Below, one piece after another: positions 8,701-16,126 of a stretch of 53,665 bases of DNA (its first letter is position 1; each line of letters starts with the position of its first letter). The DNA lies in the NCBI RefSeq assembly GCF_001990265.1, contig NZ_LYVN01000011.1:1-53665 (forward strand), read 5' to 3'. This DNA comes from Sphingopyxis sp. KK2 (lineage in GTDB: Bacteria > Pseudomonadota > Alphaproteobacteria > Sphingomonadales > Sphingomonadaceae). The notes under the pieces are model-generated. The model saw only the letters and a program-made list of their open reading frames with translations, was not told the DNA's origin and searched no databases. The position numbers and the translations under genes were made by a program.

Positions 8701-8778
8701 TCGTCATTGCGAGCGCAGCGAAGCAATCCAGAGTGGCGTAGACCGCCTTGGATTGCTTCGCTGCGCTCGCAATGACGA
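8701..8778. repeat. REP-like palindromic repeat between convergent genes
   Basis: Two perfect 30-nt inverted arms (8701-8730 and 8749-8778, core CATTGCGAGCGCAGCGAAGC) flank an 18-nt loop. The core resembles a dispersed palindromic element that I recall from many alphaproteobacterial genomes. It lies between the kinase gene and the convergent dikinase operon, where the stem could also stop transcription from both sides. Confidence 0.85.
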
Positions 8779-8785
8779 TAGGAGT

Positions 8786-9175
8786 TTAGCGGCTTTCCAT
8801 GCGCACCAGCGGCGCGCCATATTCGACCAGGTCGCCGTCCCGAGGCAGGACCGCCGCGATCCGCCCCGCGACCTCGCTGACCACGTCGGTCGCCTCGCCC
8901 AGCTTGTCGATCTGACCAATCACCGTTCCCGGCTCGACCTGTGTCCCCGGTGCGACGCGCGCCGAAAAAATACCGAGGTGCGGCGCGGTCACATCGCGCA
9001 GCGCCGCGGCCACGGCGGCAACCGCCGCGCCCGCGCGCGCCAGCATCGGATTGGCGCCGCCGTCGGCCTTCGCCATGAACAGCGACCAGCCGCCCGAACG
9101 GAAATGCAGGTCGCGCCACGGCGACTGGACGAACCCCGCAAGCAGCGCGCGGACTTCCTCGATCGTCGAACTCAT
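8786..9175 (-). CDS. Biotinyl/lipoyl-like carrier domain protein lacking the modified lysine
   Basis: This 129-residue protein has an unknown N-terminal half and a C-terminal biotinyl-like hammerhead (about 62-127). The framing motifs are intact: APHLGIF, PGTQVEPGTVIGQI, SEVAGRIAAVL and GDLVEYGAPLV. Against the true BCCP encoded at 18955 in this window, its EVMKL motif aligns with DKLGE, so the biotin-accepting Lys is Gly93 and the nearest Lys (K91) is two residues off. It cannot be a standard biotin carrier. It may be a structural or substrate-presenting subunit of the dikinase. Its ATG overlaps the dikinase stop (ATGA), so it is the last gene of a four-gene coupled operon. Confidence 0.75.
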   Translation of the reverse strand: MSSTIEEVRALLAGFVQSPWRDLHFRSGGWSLFMAKADGGANPMLARAGAAVAAVAAALRDVTAPHLGIFSARVAPGTQVEPGTVIGQIDKLGEATDVVSEVAGRIAAVLPRDGDLVEYGAPLVRMESR

Positions 9176-10890
9176 GCCGCATCTCCGATCATCGTCAGCA
9201 GCACCGGCAGCACAGGTTCGGTGACGATCGTCGTCGCCCCCGCGCCGCGCGCGATGCGGGCAATATCATCCTGCGCCAGCGCATGGCCGCGCACCACCGC
9301 CGCGCCGCCGATCGCATCGGCCAGCCCGTCGGCGTCGCCTGCGGCGAGCGCGCGATCGACATCGAAGCCGTCGGGGCCGTCCTCGAACCCGACCACAGCG
9401 ACCGGGCTCGCCCCGCGCGCCCAGGCGATCAACTGCGCGAGTTCCACGTCGTCCTGCTCGCTCGGCGCCTCGGTCGCGAGCGTGCCGGCATAGACCAGCC
9501 CACCCGCACCATCGACCGTCACGACCGTCCCCGATTTCGCTACCGCGCCGTCGCCGACGCCGACAACGCACGGCCGCCCGAGCGCGCGACTGACGACGGC
9601 CGCATGCGAGGTCGACCCGCCCTGTTCGGTCACCACCGCGCGCGCCGCGATCATCCCGTGGACATCGTCGGGACTGGTCGTCTTGCGCACCAAAATCACA
9701 TCCTCACCCGCCGCGGCGCGCCGTTCGGCCTCGTCGGCGTCGGCGACGAGCACCCCCGTCGCGGCGCCCGGGCAAGCACCCTCGCCCGTCGCCAGCACCG
9801 CCGCGCCTTCAGTCGCGCCATCCTTCAGACGCGGCAGCAGGAGCGTGCGCACCTGCTCGGCGCTGACCCGCGACAGCGCGGTCGCGGGGTCGATCCGTCC
9901 TTCGGCGACCATATCGACCGCAAAGCGCACCGCCGCCGCCGGCGCGCGTTTCGCAGCGCGCGATTGCAGAAGGTAGAGCTGACCCGACTGGACGGTAAAT
10001 TCGATGTCCTGCACATCGCCATGTTCGCGCTCGAGCCGGTCGCTCGCCGCGAGCAGCGCGGCATGCGCTTCGGGCTCCGCCTCTTTCATCGCATCGAGCG
10101 GCAGCGGGGTGAATTTCCCCGACACGACATCTTCGCCCTGCGCGCGCGGCAGATATTCGCCATAGGGCAGATTCTCGCCGGTCAGCGGATTGCGGCTGAA
10201 CAGCACGCCGGTGCCGCTGCGCTCGTCGAGGTTGCCGAACACCATCGCCTGCACCGTCACCGCGGTGCCAAGATCGTGCGGGATGTTGTTATGCTCGCGG
10301 TAGCGCCGCGCGCGCCGCGTGTTCCAGCTTTCGAACACGGCGCGCACCGTCGCGAGCAACTGGTCGCGCACGCCGGCCGGCACCGGGCCGCCCGCCGCTT
10401 CGACCGCGCCGCGCCAGGCGGTGGGCTCGCCATCGGCTTCGAGTTCGACCGGCGCCTTGAGCACGATCGACGCATAGAGTTCGAGGAAGCGCCGGTGCGT
10501 ATCGCGCGCAAATCCCGGCAGGCCGGTCTCGGCCGCCAGCGCCGCCTCGCCGGCGTCGTCGACGCCGAGGTTGAGCACCGTGTCCATCATCCCGGGCATC
10601 GAGATCGCCGCGCCCGACCGGACCGAGAGCAACAACCTCTTGTCGCCAGTGCCGAACCCGCGCCCGGTCTCGCCTTCGAGCCATGCCAGTCCGGCGTCGA
10701 TCTCCTCGACCAGCCCGGCCGGGAAATCGCCGCTGTCGAGATAGGCGAGGCACGCCTTGGTCCCGATCACGAACGCCGGCGGCACCGGCAACCCCAGCCC
10801 GCGCATCCGCGCGATCGACCAGGCCTTGCCGCCCGCGGCCTCCTTGGTCGGCAGTTCGGAGCCGTCGAGCCTGATCGTCCAGCCGCTCAT
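9172..10890 (-). CDS. PPDK/PEP-synthase-like dikinase: ATP-grasp plus phosphohistidine domain, no PEP barrel
   Basis: This 572-residue protein has an N-terminal PPDK-type ATP-grasp domain (about 1-315: KAAGGKAW-like start, SVRSGAAISMPGMMDTVLNLG, FGNLDERSGTGVLFSRNPLTG and the closing LLQSRAAKR). A swivelling phosphohistidine domain follows (TEQGGSTSHAAVVSRALGRP, with H429 as the phosphorylated residue). Real PPDK is about 880 residues and ends in a PEP-binding TIM barrel. Here only about 115 unrelated residues follow, so the acceptor site must be elsewhere. The start MSGWTIRL overlaps the previous stop by ATGA. The split resembles phenylphosphate synthase and other alcohol dikinases, where ATP charges a His and phosphate passes to an organic hydroxyl. 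Confidence 0.85.
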   Translation of the reverse strand: MSGWTIRLDGSELPTKEAAGGKAWSIARMRGLGLPVPPAFVIGTKACLAYLDSGDFPAGLVEEIDAGLAWLEGETGRGFGTGDKRLLLSVRSGAAISMPGMMDTVLNLGVDDAGEAALAAETGLPGFARDTHRRFLELYASIVLKAPVELEADGEPTAWRGAVEAAGGPVPAGVRDQLLATVRAVFESWNTRRARRYREHNNIPHDLGTAVTVQAMVFGNLDERSGTGVLFSRNPLTGENLPYGEYLPRAQGEDVVSGKFTPLPLDAMKEAEPEAHAALLAASDRLEREHGDVQDIEFTVQSGQLYLLQSRAAKRAPAAAVRFAVDMVAEGRIDPATALSRVSAEQVRTLLLPRLKDGATEGAAVLATGEGACPGAATGVLVADADEAERRAAAGEDVILVRKTTSPDDVHGMIAARAVVTEQGGSTSHAAVVSRALGRPCVVGVGDGAVAKSGTVVTVDGAGGLVYAGTLATEAPSEQDDVELAQLIAWARGASPVAVVGFEDGPDGFDVDRALAAGDADGLADAIGGAAVVRGHALAQDDIARIARGAGATTIVTEPVLPVLLTMIGDAA

Positions 10891-11489
10891 TCGTCGCGCT
10901 CCGTGCCCATGATGCGCAGCAATTCCTCGTGCAGCTCGAACCAGACGGTGTGATAGGAGTCGCGGCGGATGTCGCTGACCCATTCGACGTCGCCATCCTC
11001 GGCCGCCTCGAGCGCCGCGAGCAATTTGTCGCCATAGATTTTGAGCCGCGGCAGTCCGCGCGCGAGGCCCGCGAGGATCGGTTCGGCCTGTTCGTGCAGC
11101 CCGCCGAGCCGATCGACGATCTTCGCGTCATACTCCTTGTCGCGATGATCGTTCGCGACCTTCTGCCCGCCGACATCGAGCGTCTGCCAGTCGGTGATGA
11201 TCTGCTTCAGCGTCCGGTTGATCCGCTCGAACCCGTCATAGGCGGTGCGGAACGCAGCGTCGTCGCGCAGATGCTGGAAATGCAGGCCGTAGCGCGATTG
11301 CAGCGCAACGCCCGCAAGCGGGGTCAGCGCATAAGCGCCCTTCGCCTCGATCGCGCGACCGGTCGCGACGGCTTCGGCGAGCAGCGCAGTAGCGCGCTCT
11401 TCGGACAGCCCGACCAGTTCGCCGATCGCCTTTGCCGGAGCATGGCGCTTGATCGCCGCGCCGTGCAGCGCCAGATCGCGGTCGTTCAT
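10887..11489 (-). CDS. Unknown subunit of the dikinase operon, possible winged-helix start
   Basis: This 200-residue helical protein has a possible winged-helix segment at about 15-65 (AKAIGELVGLSEERATALLAEAVATGRAIEAKGAYALTPLAG broken by short turns) and then helices rich in charged and aromatic residues (DWQTLDVGGQKVANDHRDKEYD, HTVWFELHEELLRIMG). I do not recognise a family. Both ends overlap their neighbours by ATGA, the tightest possible coupling, which implies a stoichiometric subunit of the phosphotransfer complex. In phenylphosphate synthase a third, small protein stimulates the two catalytic subunits, and this protein could have a similar place. That is an inference from operon layout. 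Confidence 0.7.
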   Translation of the reverse strand: MNDRDLALHGAAIKRHAPAKAIGELVGLSEERATALLAEAVATGRAIEAKGAYALTPLAGVALQSRYGLHFQHLRDDAAFRTAYDGFERINRTLKQIITDWQTLDVGGQKVANDHRDKEYDAKIVDRLGGLHEQAEPILAGLARGLPRLKIYGDKLLAALEAAEDGDVEWVSDIRRDSYHTVWFELHEELLRIMGTERDE

Positions 11490-12232
11490 GCGCCTTCTCC
11501 CGCCAGCAGCCAGACCCGGCCGACGCGCTCGACGCCTTCCTGATAATCCTCGGTCGTCTTTGCCGGCGCGCTCGCCTCGATCACCACCGTGTCGCCCTCG
11601 CGGATACCGCTGATCTTCGCGTTCATCAGGCAGGGAATATTATATTCGCGGGTCAGGATGCCGAGGTGCGAGCGCACCGTCCCGCCCGCGCAGATCACGC
11701 CCGCGAACTGCTCGATGATCGGTGCGGTCAGCGTGCCCCCGCTGTCGTCGATCACCGCGATCGTTCCCGGCGGGACGCCGTCGGTCAGATAGGACAATAC
11801 CCGCTCGTTCGAGCGAATGTAGCGCGCGGTGCCGCGCCTGTCCTGCGCGTGCTGGACGACATTGTCGCCGACGCCGCGCAGCGCCCTGCCCTGCTCGTCG
11901 GCGTCACCCGCCGGCGCGTCGGGATGCGCAAAACCGGCGTCGGTCGCCGCGTCGTCGCCCGCCGCCTTATAGGCATCGGGCCGCTCGGCGACCGAGATGC
12001 TCGCCGACCAGTCGAAGCGGTGCCCGCTCGCGAGCAACCGCGCCTCGATTGCCTCGAAATCTTCGGTGGTCAAAAGGTCGTCGGCGCCCGCCATGGTGAA
12101 CGCTTCCCAGTCGCGCCCCGATTCGCGCAGACGGCTGCGGACGAGTTCCTGGACAAGGCCCAGCGTCGCCTCGACCAGCGGCGAAGCCGGCGGTTTTACG
12201 TAGAGCGCATCGTCGATAGGCAGCTTGGCCAA
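11486..12232 (-). CDS. Stand-alone swivelling phosphohistidine-domain protein (PEP-utilizing type)
   Basis: This 248-residue protein carries a PEP-utilizing mobile domain at about 150-230. The signature is CAGGTVRSHLGILTREYNIP, with the phosphoryl-accepting H189, followed by GIREGDTVVIEA. The first 145 residues are helical and of unknown family, and could form the acceptor-binding part. The start codon is TTG, with GGGGAAG about 6 bp before it; no in-frame ATG fits. As first gene of the four-gene dikinase operon it supplies a second phosphohistidine, so phosphate may pass from the ATP-grasp protein through two His, or this His may serve the organic acceptor. A candidate GntR operator is 76 bp upstream. 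Confidence 0.8.
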   Translation of the reverse strand: MAKLPIDDALYVKPPASPLVEATLGLVQELVRSRLRESGRDWEAFTMAGADDLLTTEDFEAIEARLLASGHRFDWSASISVAERPDAYKAAGDDAATDAGFAHPDAPAGDADEQGRALRGVGDNVVQHAQDRRGTARYIRSNERVLSYLTDGVPPGTIAVIDDSGGTLTAPIIEQFAGVICAGGTVRSHLGILTREYNIPCLMNAKISGIREGDTVVIEASAPAKTTEDYQEGVERVGRVWLLAGEGA

Positions 12233-12307
12233 CCCTCTTCCCCTAAGCTTATTTCTTTGCCGCTAGGTGGCCGAAGCGCGGCCCGATGTCAACAAGCATT
12301 GGGCAAA

Positions 12308-12320
12308 ATCGTTTGACGAT
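12308..12320. promoter_or_regulatory. Candidate GntR operator between dikinase operon and surE-like gene
   Basis: ATCGTTTGACGAT differs by one base from the perfect copy at 5181. It lies 76 bp from the dikinase operon start and 65 bp from the SurE-like start, in the only gap between these divergent units. Confidence 0.6.
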
Positions 12321-12384
12321 ATTGACCAATGACCTTTGCCAGACTATGCCGGGTCGACAAGCAAATCTGGGGAAGGACGAAACG

Positions 12385-13158
12385 ATGGGCCTGAAAGCCA
12401 ACCCGCGCATCCTGGTGGTCAACGACGACGGCATCGACGCGCCGGGCATCATCCTGCTCGAAGAAATCGCGCGCCAGTTCAGCGACGATGTGTGGGTCGT
12501 CGCGCCCGACGAGGAACGCTCGGGCGCGGGCCATTCGATGTCGATCAGCCATCCCGTGCGCGTGGTCCAGCGCGACGAACGCCATTGGGCGGTGCGCGGC
12601 ACGCCGACCGACTGCGCGTTGCTCGGCATCTATGAATTCATGACCGACAGGAAGCCCGACCTGATCCTGTCGGGGATCAACCGCGGCCCCAATCTGGCCG
12701 AGGACATCACCTATTCGGGCACCGCATCGGCGGCGATGGAGGGCGCGGTGCTCGGCATCCCCGCGATCGCGCTCAGCCAGATCATCCGGTACCAGAGCGA
12801 AATCCACTGGGGCACCGCGCGCAAATATGCGCCGATCGTGATCCGGCAATTGCTCGAGCTCGACTGGACGCCAGGTCTGTTCGTCAACGTCAACTTCCCA
12901 AATTGCCCGGTCGATCAGGTCACGGGCATCCGCGCGACGACACAGGGCCAGCGCCCCTCGGGCTGTTTCCGCCCCGTCCGCCGCGTCGACGAGCGCCACG
13001 TCCCCTATTATTGGATCAAGATCGGTTTCCCCGACGGCGGCGACGACGATGGGAATGATTTGCATGCGGTGCTCGACAACAAGGTGTCGGTGACGCCGTT
13101 GCAGCTCGAGATGACCGCGCATGCGGTGGTGCCGCAGATTGCGCGGCTGTTTGCATGA
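12385..13158 (+). CDS. surE: SurE-type phosphatase (5'-nucleotidase SurE family)
   Basis: This 257-residue protein has all SurE marks: metal residues in VNDDGIDAPG (D14, D15), the phosphate-binding Ser in EERSGAGHS (S46), and SGINRGPNLAEDITYSGT with N99 and N103. SurE is a metal-dependent phosphomonoesterase usually acting on nucleoside monophosphates. The housekeeping copy normally sits by pcm. This one is divergent from the dikinase operon and shares its putative operator, so it more likely removes phosphate from a pathway intermediate or recycles AMP made by the dikinase. The start was chosen at the ATG 8 bp after GGAAGGA; an upstream in-frame ATG would run through the operator. Confidence 0.9.
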   Translation: MGLKANPRILVVNDDGIDAPGIILLEEIARQFSDDVWVVAPDEERSGAGHSMSISHPVRVVQRDERHWAVRGTPTDCALLGIYEFMTDRKPDLILSGINRGPNLAEDITYSGTASAAMEGAVLGIPAIALSQIIRYQSEIHWGTARKYAPIVIRQLLELDWTPGLFVNVNFPNCPVDQVTGIRATTQGQRPSGCFRPVRRVDERHVPYYWIKIGFPDGGDDDGNDLHAVLDNKVSVTPLQLEMTAHAVVPQIARLFA

Positions 13159-13160
13159 GA

Positions 13161-13341
13161 CACCCCTCTCCCCTTGCGGGAGAGGGGTGCGAAAACTTGG
13201 CGGCTTGCCGCCTGGTTGAAGCTGGGTGAGGGGTTGCGGTCCAAAGGACCGCGCGAGCCGGAGGCTCGCAGACCCCTCATCCAAGTCCGCCTAATCGCTT
13301 CGCGATAAGGCTCCCTATCCTTCTCCCGCAAGGGGAGAAGG
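13161..13341. repeat. Intergenic palindromic repeat element with two hairpins
   Basis: A hairpin CACCCCTCTCCC / GGGAGAGGGGTG (13161-13189) directly follows the SurE-like stop. A second, CCTTCTCCC / GGGAGAAGG (13319-13341), abuts the thiolase end. The two ends are also near inverted repeats of each other, with GC-rich stems between (GGTCCAAAGGACC and others). This looks like a small non-coding, MITE-like or REP-type element that also works as a two-way terminator between convergent genes. Confidence 0.65.
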
Positions 13342-13346
13342 TTGAG

Positions 13347-14570
13347 CTAAAGTCCCAAAATCGTCACCGCCGACATCCCGTCCTCAACCCCGTAAAAGCC
13401 GCCGCTATTCTCCGCGACCGCGATCCGCGCGCCTTCGACTTGCCGCGCCCCGGCGTCTCCGCGCAGATGCGTGACCAGCTCGAAAATCTGCCCCAGCCCG
13501 GTCGCGCCGAGCGGGTGCCCCTTCGACACCAGCCCGCCCGACACATTCACCGGAATGCGCCCGCCCAGCGCCGTCTCGCCGCGCTCGGCCGCGATACCCG
13601 CCTCGCCCGGCGCGCACAGGCCGAGCGCCTCGGCCTGGATCATCTCGCCGATCGAGCTCGCGTCATGCACTTCGGCTACATCGATGTCGCCCGGACCGAC
13701 GCCGGCCTTCTCATAGGCCCGCGCACCGACGATCCGCGTCACATGCTTCGCATAATCATCGGGCGCCCGCTCGCTGCCCGTCTGCGATTCCGCGGCCAGC
13801 ACGCGCACCGCCCGCGCGTCGGGGAAACGCTTTGCCCAATCGGCGCTGCAGACGATCGCCGCCGACGCACCGTCGCTGATCGGCGCGCACATCGGGTTGG
13901 TCAGCGGCCAGGCGACCGTCGGCGCCGCCAGCACCTCGTCGATGCTCATCGCCTTGCGATACTGGCTCAGCGGGTTGTGGACCGAATGGCCATGATCCTT
14001 CGCCGCAACCGCCGCGATCTGGCGCTGGGTCGAGCCATAGGTCGCGATGTGCAGCCGCGCCTGCGCGGCATAGGCCTGCATCAATATATTGGGGCTGACG
14101 CTCTCGCCGCCCGGCGGCACCGGCGCGAGCAGCCCCGCCGTCTTCGCCAGATAGGCCTCGGCCTCGACCAGATCGCGCGGCTGCTGGAACACCGCGAATT
14201 TCTTGGCGCGGTCGTCCGAATAGAGCTTCTCGACCCCGACGACGAGCACGCAATCGGCCAGCCCCGCGCGGACATAATCGACCGCGACATGCAGCCCGAC
14301 GGTCGAGCTGGCGCAGGCCGCCTCGACATGGAAACCGCGCACCCCCGAAATGCCGAGCGGGCGCAGCGCATATTCGCCGGGGATCGACATCTCGCCCGCG
14401 AAAAAGCCCTGGATGACATTGGCATAGACCGCCATCTGAATCGCCTCGGACGGCACCCCGCTGTCGGCGAGCGCATCGCGCACCGCCCATTGCGTCAGCT
14501 GCTCATGGCTCTTGTCGAGGTGGCGCCCGAAGGGCGTCATGCCGATACCGAGGATGACCGCGTCGCGCAT
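13347..14570 (-). CDS. Thiolase of the SCP-x / acetyl-CoA acetyltransferase type
   Basis: This 407-residue thiolase has the nucleophile Cys in VEAACASST (C86), His in EVHDASS (H302) and His in GHPLGATG (H352). The C-terminal Cys-x-Gly of classical degradative thiolases is replaced by AENSGGF, as in SCP-2-type thiolases that cleave branched or bulky 3-ketoacyl-CoAs. It is the last gene of the carboxylase operon, and its ATG overlaps the CoA ligase stop by one base (TGATG). The likely job is thiolysis of a 3-oxoacyl-CoA formed by carboxylation and CoA activation, as benzoylacetyl-CoA is cleaved in acetophenone breakdown. The acyl chain is unknown. Confidence 0.88.
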   Translation of the reverse strand: MRDAVILGIGMTPFGRHLDKSHEQLTQWAVRDALADSGVPSEAIQMAVYANVIQGFFAGEMSIPGEYALRPLGISGVRGFHVEAACASSTVGLHVAVDYVRAGLADCVLVVGVEKLYSDDRAKKFAVFQQPRDLVEAEAYLAKTAGLLAPVPPGGESVSPNILMQAYAAQARLHIATYGSTQRQIAAVAAKDHGHSVHNPLSQYRKAMSIDEVLAAPTVAWPLTNPMCAPISDGASAAIVCSADWAKRFPDARAVRVLAAESQTGSERAPDDYAKHVTRIVGARAYEKAGVGPGDIDVAEVHDASSIGEMIQAEALGLCAPGEAGIAAERGETALGGRIPVNVSGGLVSKGHPLGATGLGQIFELVTHLRGDAGARQVEGARIAVAENSGGFYGVEDGMSAVTILGL

Positions 14571-16120
14571 CAGATCGCCCGCCCCGCCGCGGTCCAGCGT
14601 TCGCGGCGCAGTTCGGCGCGCAGCACCTTGCCCGCATTGCTGCGCGGCAGCGCCGCGACGATCTCGATCGCTTTCGGCGTCTTCACCGGCCCCAGCGCCT
14701 CGCGCGCCGATGCCAGCAGCGCGTCAGCGTCGATATGGCCGCCCGCGCGCGGCTCGACGACTGCGACCACGGCTTCGCCCCATTTGTCGTCGGGCACGCC
14801 GATCACTGCGCAGTCCTGGACATCGGGATGCGCGAGGATCGCCTGTTCGACCTCGGCGGGATAGATGTTGAACCCGCCCGAAATGATCATGTCCTTCTTG
14901 CGGTCGACGACATAATACCAGCCGTCGGCGTCGCGTACCCCGATGTCGCCCGTATGATGCCAGCCGAAGGTCGAGACTTCGGCCGTCGCCTCGGGGTTCT
15001 TGTAATAGCCCGCCATCACCAGCGGCCCGCGCACGACGATCTCGCCACGCTCGCCCGGCGGGAGGATATTGCCCTCCTCGTCCATGATCTCGACGATCGA
15101 CAGCAGGTTCGCCCGGCCGCAGCTGCCCGGATGCGCGAGTTCGCCATCGGCGTTCAGATGCTCGTGCGGGGGCATGGCGGTGACGCACATCGGCGCCTCG
15201 GTCTGGCCGAAGCTGGCGTTCATCACCGGCCCCAGCACGTCGATCGCTTCCTTCAGCCGGTCGAGCGACATCGGCGCGCCGGCATAGCTGATATATTCGA
15301 GGCTCGAGAGGTCGGCGGTCCGCACGCTGGGTTCGGCGAGCAGCATGTAGATCGCGGTCGGCGGCAGGAACATATAGGTCACGCGGTGCGCCTCGATCGC
15401 TTGCACGACCGCGGGTGGATCGAATTTGGGCAGCACGACGACGCTCCCGCCGAGCGCCATGCTCGCGAGCGCCAGCGGCCCCGCGGCATGCGTCATCGGT
15501 GCGGCGACGAGGTTCACCGGCGGCACCTTCATCGGCATCGACGCGACGAGGCTCGACACGAGCGCCTGCCAGTTGCGGTTCGAGAGCATCACACCCTTCG
15601 GCCGCCCCGTCGTCCCTCCGGTATTACCCAGGAAGGCCAGCTCGTCCTCATGCCCCGCGCGCCGCTGCGGCGCGGGTTCGTCCGAGCTGTCGAGCATATC
15701 CTCGATGAAGATATCAGCCTCGGCAAAGGGTCGGTCTAGCGCGATATAGCGGCGGATATTCGGACATTCGGCGCGAAAGGTTGCGATGCGGTCGGCGATT
15801 TCCGAGTGGACGAACAAAGTATCGACGTCGAGCAGATCGAGCAGATAGGCGTTTTCGCCCACCGCCGCGCGGTTGTTCGCCATCACCCACACGCCGTCGG
15901 CGCGCAATATACCGAGGATCGCCTCGAACGCGACCATCGCATTGCCGCTCAGCACCGCGGCATGCGCGCCCGCAGCAAAGCCGTCGGCGATCAGCGCGCG
16001 TGCGATCCGGTGGCTGCGCCCCGACACCTCGGCGTAGGTCCGCGCGGTATCGCCCGCGATCATGCACGGCTTGTCATGCGCCATCCGCGCGCCGCGATCG
16101 AAATAGTCGATCATCCGCAT
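14570..16120 (-). CDS. Acyl-CoA synthetase (AMP-binding, ANL superfamily)
   Basis: This 516-residue adenylate-forming ligase shows the P-loop NTGGTTGRPKGVML, the adenylate motif followed by ASFGQTEAP, GERGEIVVRGP, the hinge HTGDIGVRDADGWYYVVDRKKDMIISGG, and the C-terminal catalytic Lys in NAGKVLRAEL. It converts a carboxylic acid to its CoA thioester with ATP. It lies between the carboxyltransferase-like gene (6-bp gap) and the thiolase. Its natural substrate should be the carboxylate made by the neighbouring biotin-dependent carboxylase. The chain length cannot be told from the sequence. Confidence 0.92.
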   Translation of the reverse strand: MRMIDYFDRGARMAHDKPCMIAGDTARTYAEVSGRSHRIARALIADGFAAGAHAAVLSGNAMVAFEAILGILRADGVWVMANNRAAVGENAYLLDLLDVDTLFVHSEIADRIATFRAECPNIRRYIALDRPFAEADIFIEDMLDSSDEPAPQRRAGHEDELAFLGNTGGTTGRPKGVMLSNRNWQALVSSLVASMPMKVPPVNLVAAPMTHAAGPLALASMALGGSVVVLPKFDPPAVVQAIEAHRVTYMFLPPTAIYMLLAEPSVRTADLSSLEYISYAGAPMSLDRLKEAIDVLGPVMNASFGQTEAPMCVTAMPPHEHLNADGELAHPGSCGRANLLSIVEIMDEEGNILPPGERGEIVVRGPLVMAGYYKNPEATAEVSTFGWHHTGDIGVRDADGWYYVVDRKKDMIISGGFNIYPAEVEQAILAHPDVQDCAVIGVPDDKWGEAVVAVVEPRAGGHIDADALLASAREALGPVKTPKAIEIVAALPRSNAGKVLRAELRRERWTAAGRAI

Positions 16121-16126
16121 GGGCGG

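Noticed and set aside
9283-10953. 556-residue open frame on the + strand
   Set aside because: It is antisense to the dikinase gene, whose ATP-grasp and phosphohistidine motifs are clear.
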